The position numbers were made by a program, and so were the translations under genes. The notes under the pieces are model-generated. The model made no database searches, was not told the DNA's origin, and saw nothing but the letters and a program-made list of their open reading frames with translations. From NCBI GenBank assembly GCA_002418285.1, contig DIDT01000073.1:1-64000 (forward strand): a stretch of DNA of 64,000 bases, read 5' to 3'. This DNA comes from Phycisphaerales bacterium UBA5793 (GTDB lineage: Bacteria; Planctomycetota; Phycisphaerae; Phycisphaerales; UBA5793). This document shows, one piece after another, positions 16,858 to 26,152 of this stretch (its first letter is position 1; each line of letters begins with the position of its first letter).

Positions 16858-17112
16858 ATGCCCGAGCCGCATGACCAGCAGCGCGATCGGGCGAGCGCGC
16901 TGAATCCAGCGGCACTGTCAGTGGCCGAACTGGCTCGGCTCCTCACGCGCGTGGGTGGCCAGCCGATCACCGCGGCGATGATCGAACAGGACATCGACCA
17001 GGGCGCACCGACCAACGGTGACGGGACTGTCAATCTCGTGTTCTATGCAGCATGGTTGGTGCGGGATCTGTCCCAACGGGCGAACACGGCTGGAGGAAGC
17101 CGTGGCGATTGA
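16858..17112 (+). CDS. Small protein resembling the N-terminus of the terminase
   Basis: 84 residues from the ATG at 16858 (AGAGGA seven bases before). LSVAELARLLTRVGGQPITA and VNLVFYAAWLVRDLSQ align by eye with the first 60 residues of the next gene (RPSEICRLLNSTPLGEVISE, VDLLRYTAWLVSERN). It overlaps that gene by 11 bases. A DNA-binding small terminase role is plausible but inferred. Confidence 0.68.
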   Translation: MPEPHDQQRDRASALNPAALSVAELARLLTRVGGQPITAAMIEQDIDQGAPTNGDGTVNLVFYAAWLVRDLSQRANTAGGSRGD

Positions 17113-19375
17113 TCCGCGCTCACTGCGACCGAGTGAGATCTGCCGACTGCTCAACTCGACCCCACTGGGCGAGGTGATCAGCGAGCGGCAGTTGCATCGG
17201 CATCGCACACGGGCCGGATATCGGATCGGCGATGGGAAGTCGGTCGATTTACTTCGCTACACCGCGTGGCTCGTGTCCGAACGGAATTCGCGGATCAGCG
17301 CCACCGGAATCAAGGAAGATGAAGATCATGGCACTCATGGTGATCGCCAATTCCGCAATGACTTGCCAATGTCGTTCGCGGGTCGCGAGGTTGGCGAACT
17401 GACCGGGTTGACCGACGTACAGCGCCGGGCGCGCTGCGAGAAGTCCTTCCGAGCATTCTGCGAAACGTACTTCCCGCAGACGTTCAGCCTCCCGTGGTCG
17501 GACGATCATCTCAAAGTCATCGACAAGATCGAGAAGGCGGTCCTGGAGGGCGGACTCTTCGCGATGGCCATGCCGCGCGGCAGCGGCAAGACCACCCTCT
17601 GCGAAATCGCCTGTCTCTGGGCGATTCTCATCGGCGCTCGCGAGTTCGTGGCGCTCATCGGCGCTGATGAAGAGCATGCCGCGAACATGCTCGATTCCAT
17701 CAAGGCGGAGTTGGAGAACAACGAACTGCTCTTGGCCGACTTCCCCGAGGTGCTCTTTCCGATCCACTGCCTCGAAGGCATCCACCAGCGCTCCTCGGGT
17801 CAACTCCACGAAGGACGGCAGACGCACATTGGCTGGACCGCCAAGGAGATCGTCCTGCCAACGATGCCGAAATCCAAAGCGAGTGGAGCAATCATTCGCG
17901 TCGCGGGCATCACGGGTCGCATCCGCGGCATGAAACACAAGCGCCCCGATGGCCAGTCGGTGCGTCCTTCGCTCGTTCTCATCGATGACCCGCAAACGGA
18001 TGAGTCGGCGCGCTCGCCCTCGCAGTGCAACACCCGCGAGCGGATCCTCGCCGGCGCCATTCTCGGTCTGGCCGGCCCGGGCAAAAAGATTGCAGGCCTC
18101 ATGACCATCACGGTTGTGCGCCCCGATGACATGGCGGACCGATTGCTTGATCGTGAGAAGCACCCCCAGTGGCAGGGCGAACGGACCCGAATGGTCTACC
18201 AGTTCCCGACCCGCGAGGCCCTGTGGGCGAAGTACGCCGAAATCCGGGCCGATGGGTTGCGCCATGATGCGGGGATCACGGCAGCAACCGCGTTCTATCG
18301 CCGACATCAGGCGGAAATGGATGAAGGAGCCGCCATCGCCTGGCCGGCGCGATTCAATCACGATGAAGCCTCGGCGATCCAGCATGCGATGAATCTGAAG
18401 CTCCAGGATGAGGCGGCGTTCTGGGCAGAGTATCAGAACGATCCGCTGCCTGAGGAGCAATCGGACGAGGATTTACTCACAGCCGATCAGATCGCGGGTA
18501 AAGTCAACGGCATGCGCCGGAGCGAGGTGCCGATCGGCTGTTCGCATCTCACCATGTTCATTGACGTGCAGGAGAAGTGCCTGTTTTGGCTCATTGCGGC
18601 GTGGGGCGATGACTTTTCAGGCCATGTGATCGATTACGGCACGGAACCGGACCAGAAGTCGGGGTATTTCACGTTGCGCGAGGTGCGACGGACGTTGGCG
18701 ATGTCAGCGCCGCGCGCCGGACTCGAGGGCGCCATCTATGCGGGGCTGGAGCGACTGACCGGGGCGATGCTCGGTCGGGAGTGGAATCGTGATGATGGCG
18801 CGATGGTGCGCGTCGACCGATGCTTGATCGATGCAAACTGGGGCGCATCAACGGACGTGGTGTACCAGTTCTGCCGCCAATCCACCTATGCGAATGTGCT
18901 CCTGCCTTCGCACGGGCGGTACGTCGGCGCCTCGAGCATCCCCTTCAGCGAATACAAGCGCAAACGGGGCGATCGCGTCGGCCTGAACTGGCGCATTCCC
19001 AATGTGGCCGGCCGTCGTGCGGTGCGCCACGTGCTTTTTGACACAAACTACTGGAAGTCCTTCCTCCATGCCCGTCTGGCGGTCCCGATGGGCGATCCGG
19101 GATGCGTGTCGCTGTTTGGCCGCAAGCCCGAAGCGCATCGCCTCATCGCCGAGCACCTCACGAGCGAGTACCGCGTGAGAACCGCTGGCCGCGGCCGCAC
19201 CGTGGATGAATGGAAGCTCCGTCTTTCCGGCGCGGATAACCACTGGTTGGACTGCCTCGTCGGCGCCGCTGTGGCGGCGTCGATGCAGGGGGCAGTGCTC
19301 TTCGGCACCGATTCCGGTCCGCGACCAAGGCGAGCCCGGGTTCGACTCTCCGAACTTCAGAGGTCGCGACGGTGA
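17102..19375 (+). CDS. Phage terminase large subunit (GpA type)
   Basis: 757 residues from GTG 17102, overlapping the previous gene. An extra N-terminal domain (1-62) resembles the upstream small protein. The ATPase domain has Walker A MPRGSGKTT (158-166) and Walker B SLVLIDDPQTD near 290-300. The C-terminal nuclease part shows acidic positions in MFIDVQEK, LIDANWGA and GADNHWLDCLVGAA. It packages DNA into the prohead. If the first domain is not part of it, an internal start near MSFAGREV is the alternative. Confidence 0.88.
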   Translation: MAIDPRSLRPSEICRLLNSTPLGEVISERQLHRHRTRAGYRIGDGKSVDLLRYTAWLVSERNSRISATGIKEDEDHGTHGDRQFRNDLPMSFAGREVGELTGLTDVQRRARCEKSFRAFCETYFPQTFSLPWSDDHLKVIDKIEKAVLEGGLFAMAMPRGSGKTTLCEIACLWAILIGAREFVALIGADEEHAANMLDSIKAELENNELLLADFPEVLFPIHCLEGIHQRSSGQLHEGRQTHIGWTAKEIVLPTMPKSKASGAIIRVAGITGRIRGMKHKRPDGQSVRPSLVLIDDPQTDESARSPSQCNTRERILAGAILGLAGPGKKIAGLMTITVVRPDDMADRLLDREKHPQWQGERTRMVYQFPTREALWAKYAEIRADGLRHDAGITAATAFYRRHQAEMDEGAAIAWPARFNHDEASAIQHAMNLKLQDEAAFWAEYQNDPLPEEQSDEDLLTADQIAGKVNGMRRSEVPIGCSHLTMFIDVQEKCLFWLIAAWGDDFSGHVIDYGTEPDQKSGYFTLREVRRTLAMSAPRAGLEGAIYAGLERLTGAMLGREWNRDDGAMVRVDRCLIDANWGASTDVVYQFCRQSTYANVLLPSHGRYVGASSIPFSEYKRKRGDRVGLNWRIPNVAGRRAVRHVLFDTNYWKSFLHARLAVPMGDPGCVSLFGRKPEAHRLIAEHLTSEYRVRTAGRGRTVDEWKLRLSGADNHWLDCLVGAAVAASMQGAVLFGTDSGPRPRRARVRLSELQRSRR

Positions 19376-19542
19376 AGGCTGCGGATGCTTCCGAACGAAA
19401 ACGCACTGACTGTGGATTGGAGTGTCCGCGTTGCGGTTGCCGGCATCTGCCTGTGCTGTACACCAGGCACCGCAATGGGTGCATCGTCCGTGTGCGCGCC
19501 TGTCGCCACTGCGGGCGTCGGCTCATGACGCGCGAGCGCTGA
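19372..19542 (+). CDS. Small zinc-finger protein after terminase
   Basis: 56 residues from GTG 19372, which overlaps the terminase stop (GTGA). It has ECPRCGCRHLPVLYTRHR and ACRHCGRR, two Cys pairs about 24 residues apart, as in Ogr- or NrdR-like ribbons. It ends the packaging transcript and converges with leftward genes. A late regulatory role is possible. Confidence 0.7.
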   Translation: MKAADASERKRTDCGLECPRCGCRHLPVLYTRHRNGCIVRVRACRHCGRRLMTRER

Positions 19543-19716
19543 AGTCTGGCCGCTGTGACGGGTACAAGTTCTGTGCGATCTTCTCATCACACACGATCCG
19601 AGAGCCATCAGTCCATCAGATTCGCGGGTAGTTGGCCCCGAAGAGTATCCGACCCGGCCAGCTGCACCCACGCGTGGGAAGGGTGGCACGCGACGATCTG
19701 ACTTTGGCGTTTGGTC

Positions 19717-19932
19717 TCAGCGGCCGGGCCAATTGGGGTTGTGGTACGGCCCTGAAGGATCGACGTGGTGGTAGCCATATCGTCGATAGAAATCACACCT
19801 TTCCTCCAATTCCTCACGCGATCGCAGGAACCTGAACGGCTCCGTGTAGCGCGGGCAGGAAGTCTTGTGATGAGAGCCGGGTGTATGCGGCTTCACGTCG
19901 CAGTATTTGCACGCGGATACTTCGTCGGACAT
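19717..19932 (-). CDS. Small Cys/His-rich hypothetical protein
   Basis: 71 residues from the ATG at 19932, with GAGGGGG upstream. Residues ACKYCDVKPHTPGSHHKTSC could bind zinc. The rest is aromatic and charged (LEERCDFYRRYGYHHVDPSG). It is one of three leftward genes inserted between terminase and portal, probably prophage morons. Confidence 0.6.
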   Translation of the reverse strand: MSDEVSACKYCDVKPHTPGSHHKTSCPRYTEPFRFLRSREELEERCDFYRRYGYHHVDPSGPYHNPNWPGR

Positions 19933-20040
19933 GGCGAGCCCCCTCTGGAGCGATGTGCTGCATCTTGGTTGTCGAAAACAAGTCAATCAGAACGATCGAG
20001 TACCGTTCAGACGATCGAACGAGCTTGATCCAGCGCGCAA

Positions 20041-20391
20041 TTAATCCTCATCCGACCAATGCGTCGTCCGGCGAACCTTCGTCGTATAAAACGGATTGAG
20101 CGGGGCGGGATCGCCGTAGTCGAACTCTGTGCGAACGATCCCACTTCGGCGGCCCTGAGCGCGCATTTCAGAAATCACCTGGTCGTGCGCGTCGTCATCG
20201 CCGTCTTCGCCTAGCTCTCGACCCATGCGCTCCGTCTCGACTTTGCGACCGATCAAACCACCTGCGAGCGCTCCCGCGCCAAGCAGAAGCCCGACCGGTC
20301 CGAACGCGAGAAGGCCAAGGCCCGTCGCCGCAACAGCGCCGATTCCGATTGCAGGCCCAAAGTTGACATGACTCGTCGTGTGACTGCGCAT
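20041..20391 (-). CDS. Gly-rich putative membrane protein
   Basis: 116 residues. Residues 11-48 are hydrophobic and glycine-rich (PAIGIGAVAATGLGLLAFGP, LLLGAGALAGGLIG), able to form one or two glycine-zipper helices. The remainder is acidic and hydrophilic. It lies in the leftward moron group. A membrane role such as superinfection exclusion is a guess. Confidence 0.55.
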   Translation of the reverse strand: MRSHTTSHVNFGPAIGIGAVAATGLGLLAFGPVGLLLGAGALAGGLIGRKVETERMGRELGEDGDDDAHDQVISEMRAQGRRSGIVRTEFDYGDPAPLNPFYTTKVRRTTHWSDED

Positions 20392-20406
20392 TCGCCACCT
20401 CTCAGT

Positions 20407-20832
20407 TCAGTCCCAGGCATGGATCTGCATGCTGTATCCTTTGCCACACCATCCTCGCTCACGAATCTCCCCGGCGTAGTGATTGCGATGTGGGTCGCCT
20501 TGAATCTTGGTCACCATCCCACTAGCGAGCGCATGGATCATGCCCGTGCGCTCATCGCGGTCCGCCTGAATCCGCGCGAGGGTGATCGACGTTGCACCAC
20601 GAATTCGTTCGACTTCGCGTGACGTGTATCCGCGTTCGCGCTCAATCGCCAAGAGCGTTTCGTCGTGGTGGAGATTACTCGCCAGTCGATGCTCGCTGAG
20701 GGTGACAAGCAGATCTCGCGCACTGTCCGGACTCCGGCGCGCGATGGCAGTGATTGGATGCTCTGTAAACATCGGGGTGTAGTCGTCATCGATCTCACCC
20801 GAAGTCAGAAGCCGACGAGCAATACTGGTCAT
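20407..20832 (-). CDS. Hypothetical prophage protein
   Basis: 141 residues from the ATG at 20832, chosen over 20925 because GGAGGTG lies six bases upstream. The sequence is helical (TAIARRSPDSARDLLVTLSE, SREVERIRGATSITLARIQA) and ends in KGYSMQIHAWD. It is 15 bases before the Gly-rich protein, so co-transcribed. Unrecognised. Confidence 0.6.
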   Translation of the reverse strand: MTSIARRLLTSGEIDDDYTPMFTEHPITAIARRSPDSARDLLVTLSEHRLASNLHHDETLLAIERERGYTSREVERIRGATSITLARIQADRDERTGMIHALASGMVTKIQGDPHRNHYAGEIRERGWCGKGYSMQIHAWD

Positions 20833-21250
20833 GGACGACACCTCCTGCTCGATGATACGAGCCGAGAGGGGCAGCGACCGCTGCCATTCTTCGGCCCTGC
20901 GATTGGCGGCAGTTTTTCGCCCCACGTTGGAGCGAGAATCGCTTCAATCCGGTAATTCCGAGGTTAGGTGATCCTCGCCGGGATGCCCAGCGTGGCAAAA
21001 AACGGCGTGGGCAGCGTAGACGATCACCATCTCTCGCCGGTGAGGACTCCCACCTAATGCCGGGCATTTTGATGGAATCCGTGGGGTGTCCCGCGTCGGT
21101 TCAGCGAACGGCCTGTGGCAGGAGTACAGATCTGTACCGATTCGCGCGGCCCCTACCAAGTTCGCGGCGAATCCACCCTGTTGGCTTGCACATCCTCTGT
21201 GAACGCACGAGATCGCCATAGATCCTCGCCGATTCCTCCAGGAGATTCCC
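20833..21250. promoter_or_regulatory. Divergent non-coding region with 14-bp palindrome
   Basis: About 420 bases without a supported gene between leftward morons and the rightward portal operon. GTACAGATCTGTAC at 21125-21138 is a perfect palindrome and a candidate operator for one or both directions. No clear promoter boxes identified. Confidence 0.5.
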
Positions 21251-21424
21251 ATGCTCACCAACCAGCGGAAGGACCGCGCCACCGGCATCTTCGAGGCTGA
21301 TCGAAGCCGACTTGAAGCACTCATCGAAAACGCGCGAGGCATCATCGCCTTCGGGCAGACCTCGGTTGATCTGCCGGAGAATCCTGGCGACGTTGACGCC
21401 CTCCAGGAACTCAACCGCCGCTAA
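21251..21424 (+). CDS. Small phage protein ahead of the portal
   Basis: 57 residues from the ATG at 21251 (AGGAG upstream), found by direct reading. It begins MLTNQRKDRATGIFEADRSR and continues LEALIENARGIIAFG. It is charged and helical. It opens the head operon, 15 bases before another small gene. Function unknown. Confidence 0.62.
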   Translation: MLTNQRKDRATGIFEADRSRLEALIENARGIIAFGQTSVDLPENPGDVDALQELNRR

Positions 21425-21439
21425 GGCGCTCCACCCACC

Positions 21440-21643
21440 ATGGCTGAAACCCCGCTCGACGACGCGATCCGCGATAACGCCGGGGGCCCCAAGCGGGCCT
21501 CCGGCGACGCGGGGAGCGTGGAACAACACTCGCTCAAGGACCAGATCGAAGCCGATCGCTACCTGAATTCGAAGAGCGCCACGAAGAACAAGAACCTCGG
21601 AGTCAAGATCACCAAGCTCGTCCCACCCGGGACGACCGATTGA
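21440..21643 (+). CDS. Small head-region protein between terminase and portal
   Basis: 67 residues. The pattern SVEQHSLKDQIEADRYLNSK then LGVKITKLVPPGTTD is like small proteins found just before lambda-type portals in many prophages, gpW-like in position. It lies three bases before the portal gene. The head-tail role is inferred from position. Confidence 0.7.
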   Translation: MAETPLDDAIRDNAGGPKRASGDAGSVEQHSLKDQIEADRYLNSKSATKNKNLGVKITKLVPPGTTD

Positions 21644-21646
21644 CGC

Positions 21647-23155
21647 ATGCTCAGTTTCCTGCGGACATTTTGGCGCACGGAGGCGCCCGCACGGGCCCAG
21701 TCGCACCAGCGGCGATCGATGATCGCCGTTCCCCTCAGCCGACTCGTGCCGCTTTCCGCGATCCGTGGGCGCTACGACGCGGCAGTAACCACGGACGGGA
21801 ACCGCCGCCACTGGGCCAATGCCGACGGGCTGAGCGCGGATGCCGCCGCCAGTCCGGAAGTGCGGCGCGTCCTGCGCAATCGCGCTCGCTACGAAGTCGC
21901 CAACAACTCGTACGCCCGCGGCATTGTGAGCACTTTGGCCAACGACGTCGTGGGGACGGGTCCGCGGCTTCAGATGCTGACCAACGATCCGGATGCAAAT
22001 GCCCGCATTGAGCGCGCGTTCGGCCAGTGGGCCAAGGCAGTCGGCCTAGCGGCCAAACTCCGCACGATGCGTTCTGCTCGTGCCGAAGCCGGTGAATCCT
22101 TCGCACTGATGGCGCGGAACACCGGTCTGCCCACACCTGTCCAGCTCGATATCCGCCTCATCGAAGCAGATCAGGTTTCCACGCCTGATCTGGCACTGAA
22201 CGAAGCCAATGCCGTCGATGGCATCGTCTTCGACGAGTTCGGCAACCCGGTTGAATACCACGTCCTCAAGCAGCATCCCGGCGATGTGCGGTGGTCAGCG
22301 GGTCTGAAGTACGATCGCGTGCCTGCGGAGTCGATGGTTCACTACTTCCGCGCCGACCGACCGGGCCAGAGTCGCGGCATTCCCGACATCACGCCCGCGA
22401 TCCCGCTCTTTGCCCAGTTGCGCCGTTTCACATTGGCGGTGCTCGCCGCCGCCGAGACAGCCGCCGAATTCGCCGGAGTCCTCCAGACCGACGCGCCGCC
22501 CAACGGCGAGGCGGAAGACATCGAGCCGATGGACACGATCGAGATTGAGCAGCGCATGCTGCTCACGCTTCCCGGCGGCTGGAAGATGGCGCAGATGAAG
22601 GCCGAGCAGCCGGCGACGACCTACGGCGAGTTCAAGCGCGAGATCCTCAACGAGATCGCCCGCTGCCTGAACATGCCCTACAACGTCGCAGCGGGCAATT
22701 CTTCCGGGTACAACTACGCCAGCGGGCGCCTCGATCACCAAACGTATTTCAAGGCCAATCGCATCGAGCAGGCGCACCTCGAGTGCACGGTGCTTGATCG
22801 CATCTTCGACGCCTGGCTCGACGAGGCGGTGCTCGTCGAGGATCTGCTGCCCCAGTCCATGCGCATGACCGATGCGCCTCGGAACCATCAGTGGTTCTGG
22901 GATGGCAACGAGCACGTCGATCCCGCCAAGGAAGCCAACTCCCAGTCAACACGCCTGACCAGTCGCACGACGTCGTTGGCGCGTGAATACGCCAAGCAGG
23001 GTCTCGACTGGGAGATGGAACTGCGGCAGATCGCCAAGGAGCGGGCACTGCTGCGCGAACTGGGCATTGAGGATCAAACTGAGACCGCCCCAGTGGGCGT
23101 TCCTTCACCAGTCACGGAAGACGATGATGAAGACCAGCCAACCGACAACGCCTGA
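21647..23155 (+). CDS. Phage portal protein (lambda family)
   Basis: 502 residues. Typical lambda-portal stretches are RNRARYEVANNSYARGIVST, RLIEADQVSTPD, YHVLKQHPGD, MVHYFRADRPGQSRGIPDI and LNMPYNVAAGNSSGYNYASG. The portal forms the dodecameric ring at the packaging vertex. It overlaps the start of the protease-capsid gene by about 32 bases in another frame. Confidence 0.92.
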   Translation: MLSFLRTFWRTEAPARAQSHQRRSMIAVPLSRLVPLSAIRGRYDAAVTTDGNRRHWANADGLSADAAASPEVRRVLRNRARYEVANNSYARGIVSTLANDVVGTGPRLQMLTNDPDANARIERAFGQWAKAVGLAAKLRTMRSARAEAGESFALMARNTGLPTPVQLDIRLIEADQVSTPDLALNEANAVDGIVFDEFGNPVEYHVLKQHPGDVRWSAGLKYDRVPAESMVHYFRADRPGQSRGIPDITPAIPLFAQLRRFTLAVLAAAETAAEFAGVLQTDAPPNGEAEDIEPMDTIEIEQRMLLTLPGGWKMAQMKAEQPATTYGEFKREILNEIARCLNMPYNVAAGNSSGYNYASGRLDHQTYFKANRIEQAHLECTVLDRIFDAWLDEAVLVEDLLPQSMRMTDAPRNHQWFWDGNEHVDPAKEANSQSTRLTSRTTSLAREYAKQGLDWEMELRQIAKERALLRELGIEDQTETAPVGVPSPVTEDDDEDQPTDNA

Positions 23156-25187
23156 AACTCTCGCACTCGGATGCGAAGTTGTGATCGAAGCGGCGGCGAC
23201 CGGCGACAGTGCCGGTGGCGAGGAGCGCCTGCCGCGCTTCAGCATGGTCGCGTACACCGGCGGGGCCATTCGCACGATGGGATTCGCCTACCCGGTGGTG
23301 GTCAACCTGGATGGCTTGACGATCCCGACGCAGCAGCGGCCCGTGCGCTTCCAGCATTCGGCGCTGGAAGGTGTAGGCCACACCGAGCGCATCGCCGTCG
23401 AGAATGGCAAACTCATCGCCGAGGGTGTCGTGTCACGCGATACGCCCGCGGCACGCGAGATCGTCGCCAGCGGCAAGAAGGGCTTCCCTTGGCAGGCGTC
23501 GATTGGCGCTTCTGTCGAGGAGCTCGAGTTCATCAAGCGTGGCGTGACGGCGAGCATCAATGGCAGGAAGTTCGCGGGCCCGATCTACGTCGCGCACAAG
23601 ACCCTTCTGAACGAGATCAGTTTCGTGGACCTCGGCGCGGACCAGCGCACCAAGGCGCGCATCGCAGCCCAGCACCAGCACACCAAGGAGAATGCTTCCA
23701 TGTCCGATGAGAATGTTCCGGCCGCCGAGGAGACCAGCAGCGCCGAGGAACCGCAAACCGGCGACGAGTCGACCCAGCGCAACCGACCAGCGCGTCTGAA
23801 CGCCTCATTCGCCGGCAGCGATCCGCTCGCCGAGATCGATCAGATGACGGCCCGGGCCCGCACCGAAACCGAGCGCCGCCAGCGCATCCAGGAGATGACG
23901 GCCGAAGTCCTCGCCCAGCGGCCCGAACTGGCGGATGAACTCGGCAAGCTCGCCCATGCCGCACTTGAGGCGGGCTGGAAGCCCGACAAGTACCAGCTCG
24001 AAGTGATGCGGCTGGGCCGGTCGTACAACGGCATCGGCGGACCGCGCCGGCGCGAGACGGTCGTGAACGGCCAGGTCATTGAGGCGGCGCTGTGCATCGC
24101 CGGCGGACTCGACACCGAGACCCTCGAAGCAGGCTTCAACGAGGAAGTCCTCGACACCGCTTCGCGGCAGTACCGACACGGACTTGGCCTTGTCGAAACA
24201 CTGCTGCTCTTTGCCCAGGCCAACGGGTATCGCGGTTACGGCCGAAGCGATCTCAAGGGCCTGCTCCAGTTCGCGTTCGCGGATGTGCAGGGCTCGGCAA
24301 TGAGCACGATCAGTCTGCCGGGCATTCTGAGCAACGTTGCCAACAAGTTCCTGCGATCCGGCTTCGAAGCCGTCGAGTCCACCTGGCGCGAGATCGCGGC
24401 GATTCGCTCGGTTCGTGACTTCAAGCAGGTTTCGAGCTACTCACTCACCGGTGGATTCGTTTACGAAGAGATCCCACCTGGCGGTGAGCTCAAGCACGCG
24501 ACTGTGGGTGAGACGGCGTACACGAATCAGGCCAAGACGTACGGCCGGATGTTCGGCATCGATCGTCGAGACCTTATTAACGACGACCTCGATGCCCTGA
24601 CCGCCGTGCCACGACGTCTGGGTCGCGGCGGCGCCCTCAAGCTCAACGAGGTCTTCTGGAAGGAATTCCTCGACAACGCCACCTTCTTCGTCGCCGGCAA
24701 CAACAACTACGCCGAGGGCGTGGATACGGCGCTGGGCATCGATTCGCTCACTCAGGCTGAACAGCTCTTCCTGGATCAGACCGATCCCGATGGGCATCCG
24801 CTGGCGGTGGCGCCCGTGATCCTGCTCGTGCCCAACGGTCTCTACGTCCCGGCAACGCAGATCATGAACAGCACCGAGCTGCGCGATCCGGCTTCGACGA
24901 AAAGGACGCCAGTGGCCAATCCGCACGCGGGCAAGTTCCGCCCGGTGCGCAGCAGCTACCTGAGCAACGCGCAGTACACCGGCAACTCGACCAAGGCGTG
25001 GTACGTGCTGGCCGATCCCAACGACATGCCCGTCATCGAAGTGGCGTTCCTCAATGGTCAGCAGATGCCCACCGTGGAGAGCGCCGACGCCGACTTCAAC
25101 ACGCTGGGCATTCAGATGCGCGGCTACCACGACTTCGGTGTGGCCAAGCAGGAACCGCGCGGGGGCGTGAAGCTCAAGGGTGAATAA
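23124..25187 (+). CDS. Prohead protease - major capsid fusion protein
   Basis: 687 residues from ATG 23124 (a second ATG is adjacent). Residues 1-190 are a prohead serine protease (PVRFQHSALEGVGHTERIAV, KGFPWQASIGASVEELEF, LNEISFVDLGAD). A charged scaffold-like linker (about 190-330) follows. The rest is a capsid subunit (VANKFLRSGFEAVESTWREI, TYGRMFGIDRRDLINDDLDA). Such fusions are known; the protease is expected to cut itself and the linker away during maturation. Confidence 0.9.
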   Translation: MMKTSQPTTPETLALGCEVVIEAAATGDSAGGEERLPRFSMVAYTGGAIRTMGFAYPVVVNLDGLTIPTQQRPVRFQHSALEGVGHTERIAVENGKLIAEGVVSRDTPAAREIVASGKKGFPWQASIGASVEELEFIKRGVTASINGRKFAGPIYVAHKTLLNEISFVDLGADQRTKARIAAQHQHTKENASMSDENVPAAEETSSAEEPQTGDESTQRNRPARLNASFAGSDPLAEIDQMTARARTETERRQRIQEMTAEVLAQRPELADELGKLAHAALEAGWKPDKYQLEVMRLGRSYNGIGGPRRRETVVNGQVIEAALCIAGGLDTETLEAGFNEEVLDTASRQYRHGLGLVETLLLFAQANGYRGYGRSDLKGLLQFAFADVQGSAMSTISLPGILSNVANKFLRSGFEAVESTWREIAAIRSVRDFKQVSSYSLTGGFVYEEIPPGGELKHATVGETAYTNQAKTYGRMFGIDRRDLINDDLDALTAVPRRLGRGGALKLNEVFWKEFLDNATFFVAGNNNYAEGVDTALGIDSLTQAEQLFLDQTDPDGHPLAVAPVILLVPNGLYVPATQIMNSTELRDPASTKRTPVANPHAGKFRPVRSSYLSNAQYTGNSTKAWYVLADPNDMPVIEVAFLNGQQMPTVESADADFNTLGIQMRGYHDFGVAKQEPRGGVKLKGE

Positions 25188-25195
25188 GTCTGACC

Positions 25196-25789
25196 ATGAC
25201 GGCATCGAGCACTGACAGTTTCGAAGTGACCGAGGGAGCGAGTCGGCAGGATCAGAGCGCCACCGAGCAGTGGAAGCCGATCCCGGGCTCAGAGGGTCTC
25301 TACAGCGTGAGCGATCTCGGTCGCATACGCAGTGAACCCATCCAGCTCTGCTCCAAGGGCCGCCAGAGGGGTCGAGTGCTCGCCTGCCACTGCGACAGCA
25401 AGGGGTATCTTCAGTTCCGGATGTCGCTGCGAGATCGACGGATTTCGATGAAAGTTCATCGCGCCGTGGCGCTGGCGTTCATCGGCCCAAGACCACCCGG
25501 TGCTCAGATCAACCACATCTCCGGTGATAAACGTGACAACTCCGTCCGGAATCTGGAGTATGTGTCCTGCCGCGAAAACGTTCAGCACTCGTGGAAGACG
25601 GGATTGTGCGGCGTGGAGCATCGCCGGGGCGAGCACAGTGTGATCGCCAAACTCACACCCGACGCCGTGCGCGAGATCCGCCGTTCGAAGGCGGGCGCCA
25701 GTCTCGCTGAACTCGGCCGGCGATTCGGCGTCAGCAAACAGTGCATCCGTCTCGTTCTCATTGGAAAGACCTGGCGACACGTCGCCTGA
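25196..25789 (+). CDS. NUMOD4/HNH homing-type endonuclease
   Basis: 197 residues. NUMOD4-like start EQWKPIPGSEGLYSVSDLGR; HNH core VHRAVALAFIGPRPPGAQIN, HISGDKRDNSVRNLEYVS; C-terminal HTH LTPDAVREIRRSKAG ... FGVSKQCIRLVLIG. The layout is that of free-standing phage homing endonucleases. It sits between capsid and cement genes, interrupting an otherwise standard head operon, which suggests a recent insertion. Confidence 0.88.
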   Translation: MTASSTDSFEVTEGASRQDQSATEQWKPIPGSEGLYSVSDLGRIRSEPIQLCSKGRQRGRVLACHCDSKGYLQFRMSLRDRRISMKVHRAVALAFIGPRPPGAQINHISGDKRDNSVRNLEYVSCRENVQHSWKTGLCGVEHRRGEHSVIAKLTPDAVREIRRSKAGASLAELGRRFGVSKQCIRLVLIGKTWRHVA

Positions 25790-25804
25790 TCAAAGGAGCA
25801 ACTC

Positions 25805-26143
25805 ATGACTGTCATCTTCGTCCATCAGGGCGACACGATTGATCACACACCCGTCGCGGACGTTGCCGCCGGCGACGTGGTTGTGCAGAACGAACTGGTC
25901 GGTGTTGCCAAGCGCGACATCACCGCCAACACCAAGGGCGCCCTGAGTGTGACGGGCGTCTTCGACTTCCCCAAGGCAACGGGTGGAAGCACCGCGATCG
26001 GCGCCGGCTTAGACGTCTACTGGGATGCCGGCGCTGAGCAGGCCACGACCGACGACGCCGTGGGCGTGAACAAGAAGATCGGCCGCTCTGTCGCCGCGGC
26101 GGGCGACAACGACGCGACGGTGCGCGTGCGGATGTCGCAGTAG
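25805..26143 (+). CDS. DUF2190 capsid cement/decoration protein
   Basis: 112 residues. IFVHQGDTIDHTPVADVAAG then VVVQNELVGVAKRDITANTK and GAGLDVYWDAGAEQAT are DUF2190 hallmarks. These small beta-rich proteins decorate and stabilise capsids. AAAGGAG precedes the ATG. It is separated from the capsid gene by the HNH insertion. Confidence 0.82.
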   Translation: MTVIFVHQGDTIDHTPVADVAAGDVVVQNELVGVAKRDITANTKGALSVTGVFDFPKATGGSTAIGAGLDVYWDAGAEQATTDDAVGVNKKIGRSVAAAGDNDATVRVRMSQ

Positions 26144-26152
26144 GAGCGGACG

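Noticed and set aside
13593..16874. Open frame of 1093 codons on the plus strand
   Set aside because: It runs antisense to seven small genes that have ribosome sites, coupled overlaps and domain matches. It is an antisense artefact of high GC content.
20944..21811. Two long minus-strand open frames in the 21-kb gap
   Set aside because: They overlap three plus-strand phage genes and show no domain or ribosome site.
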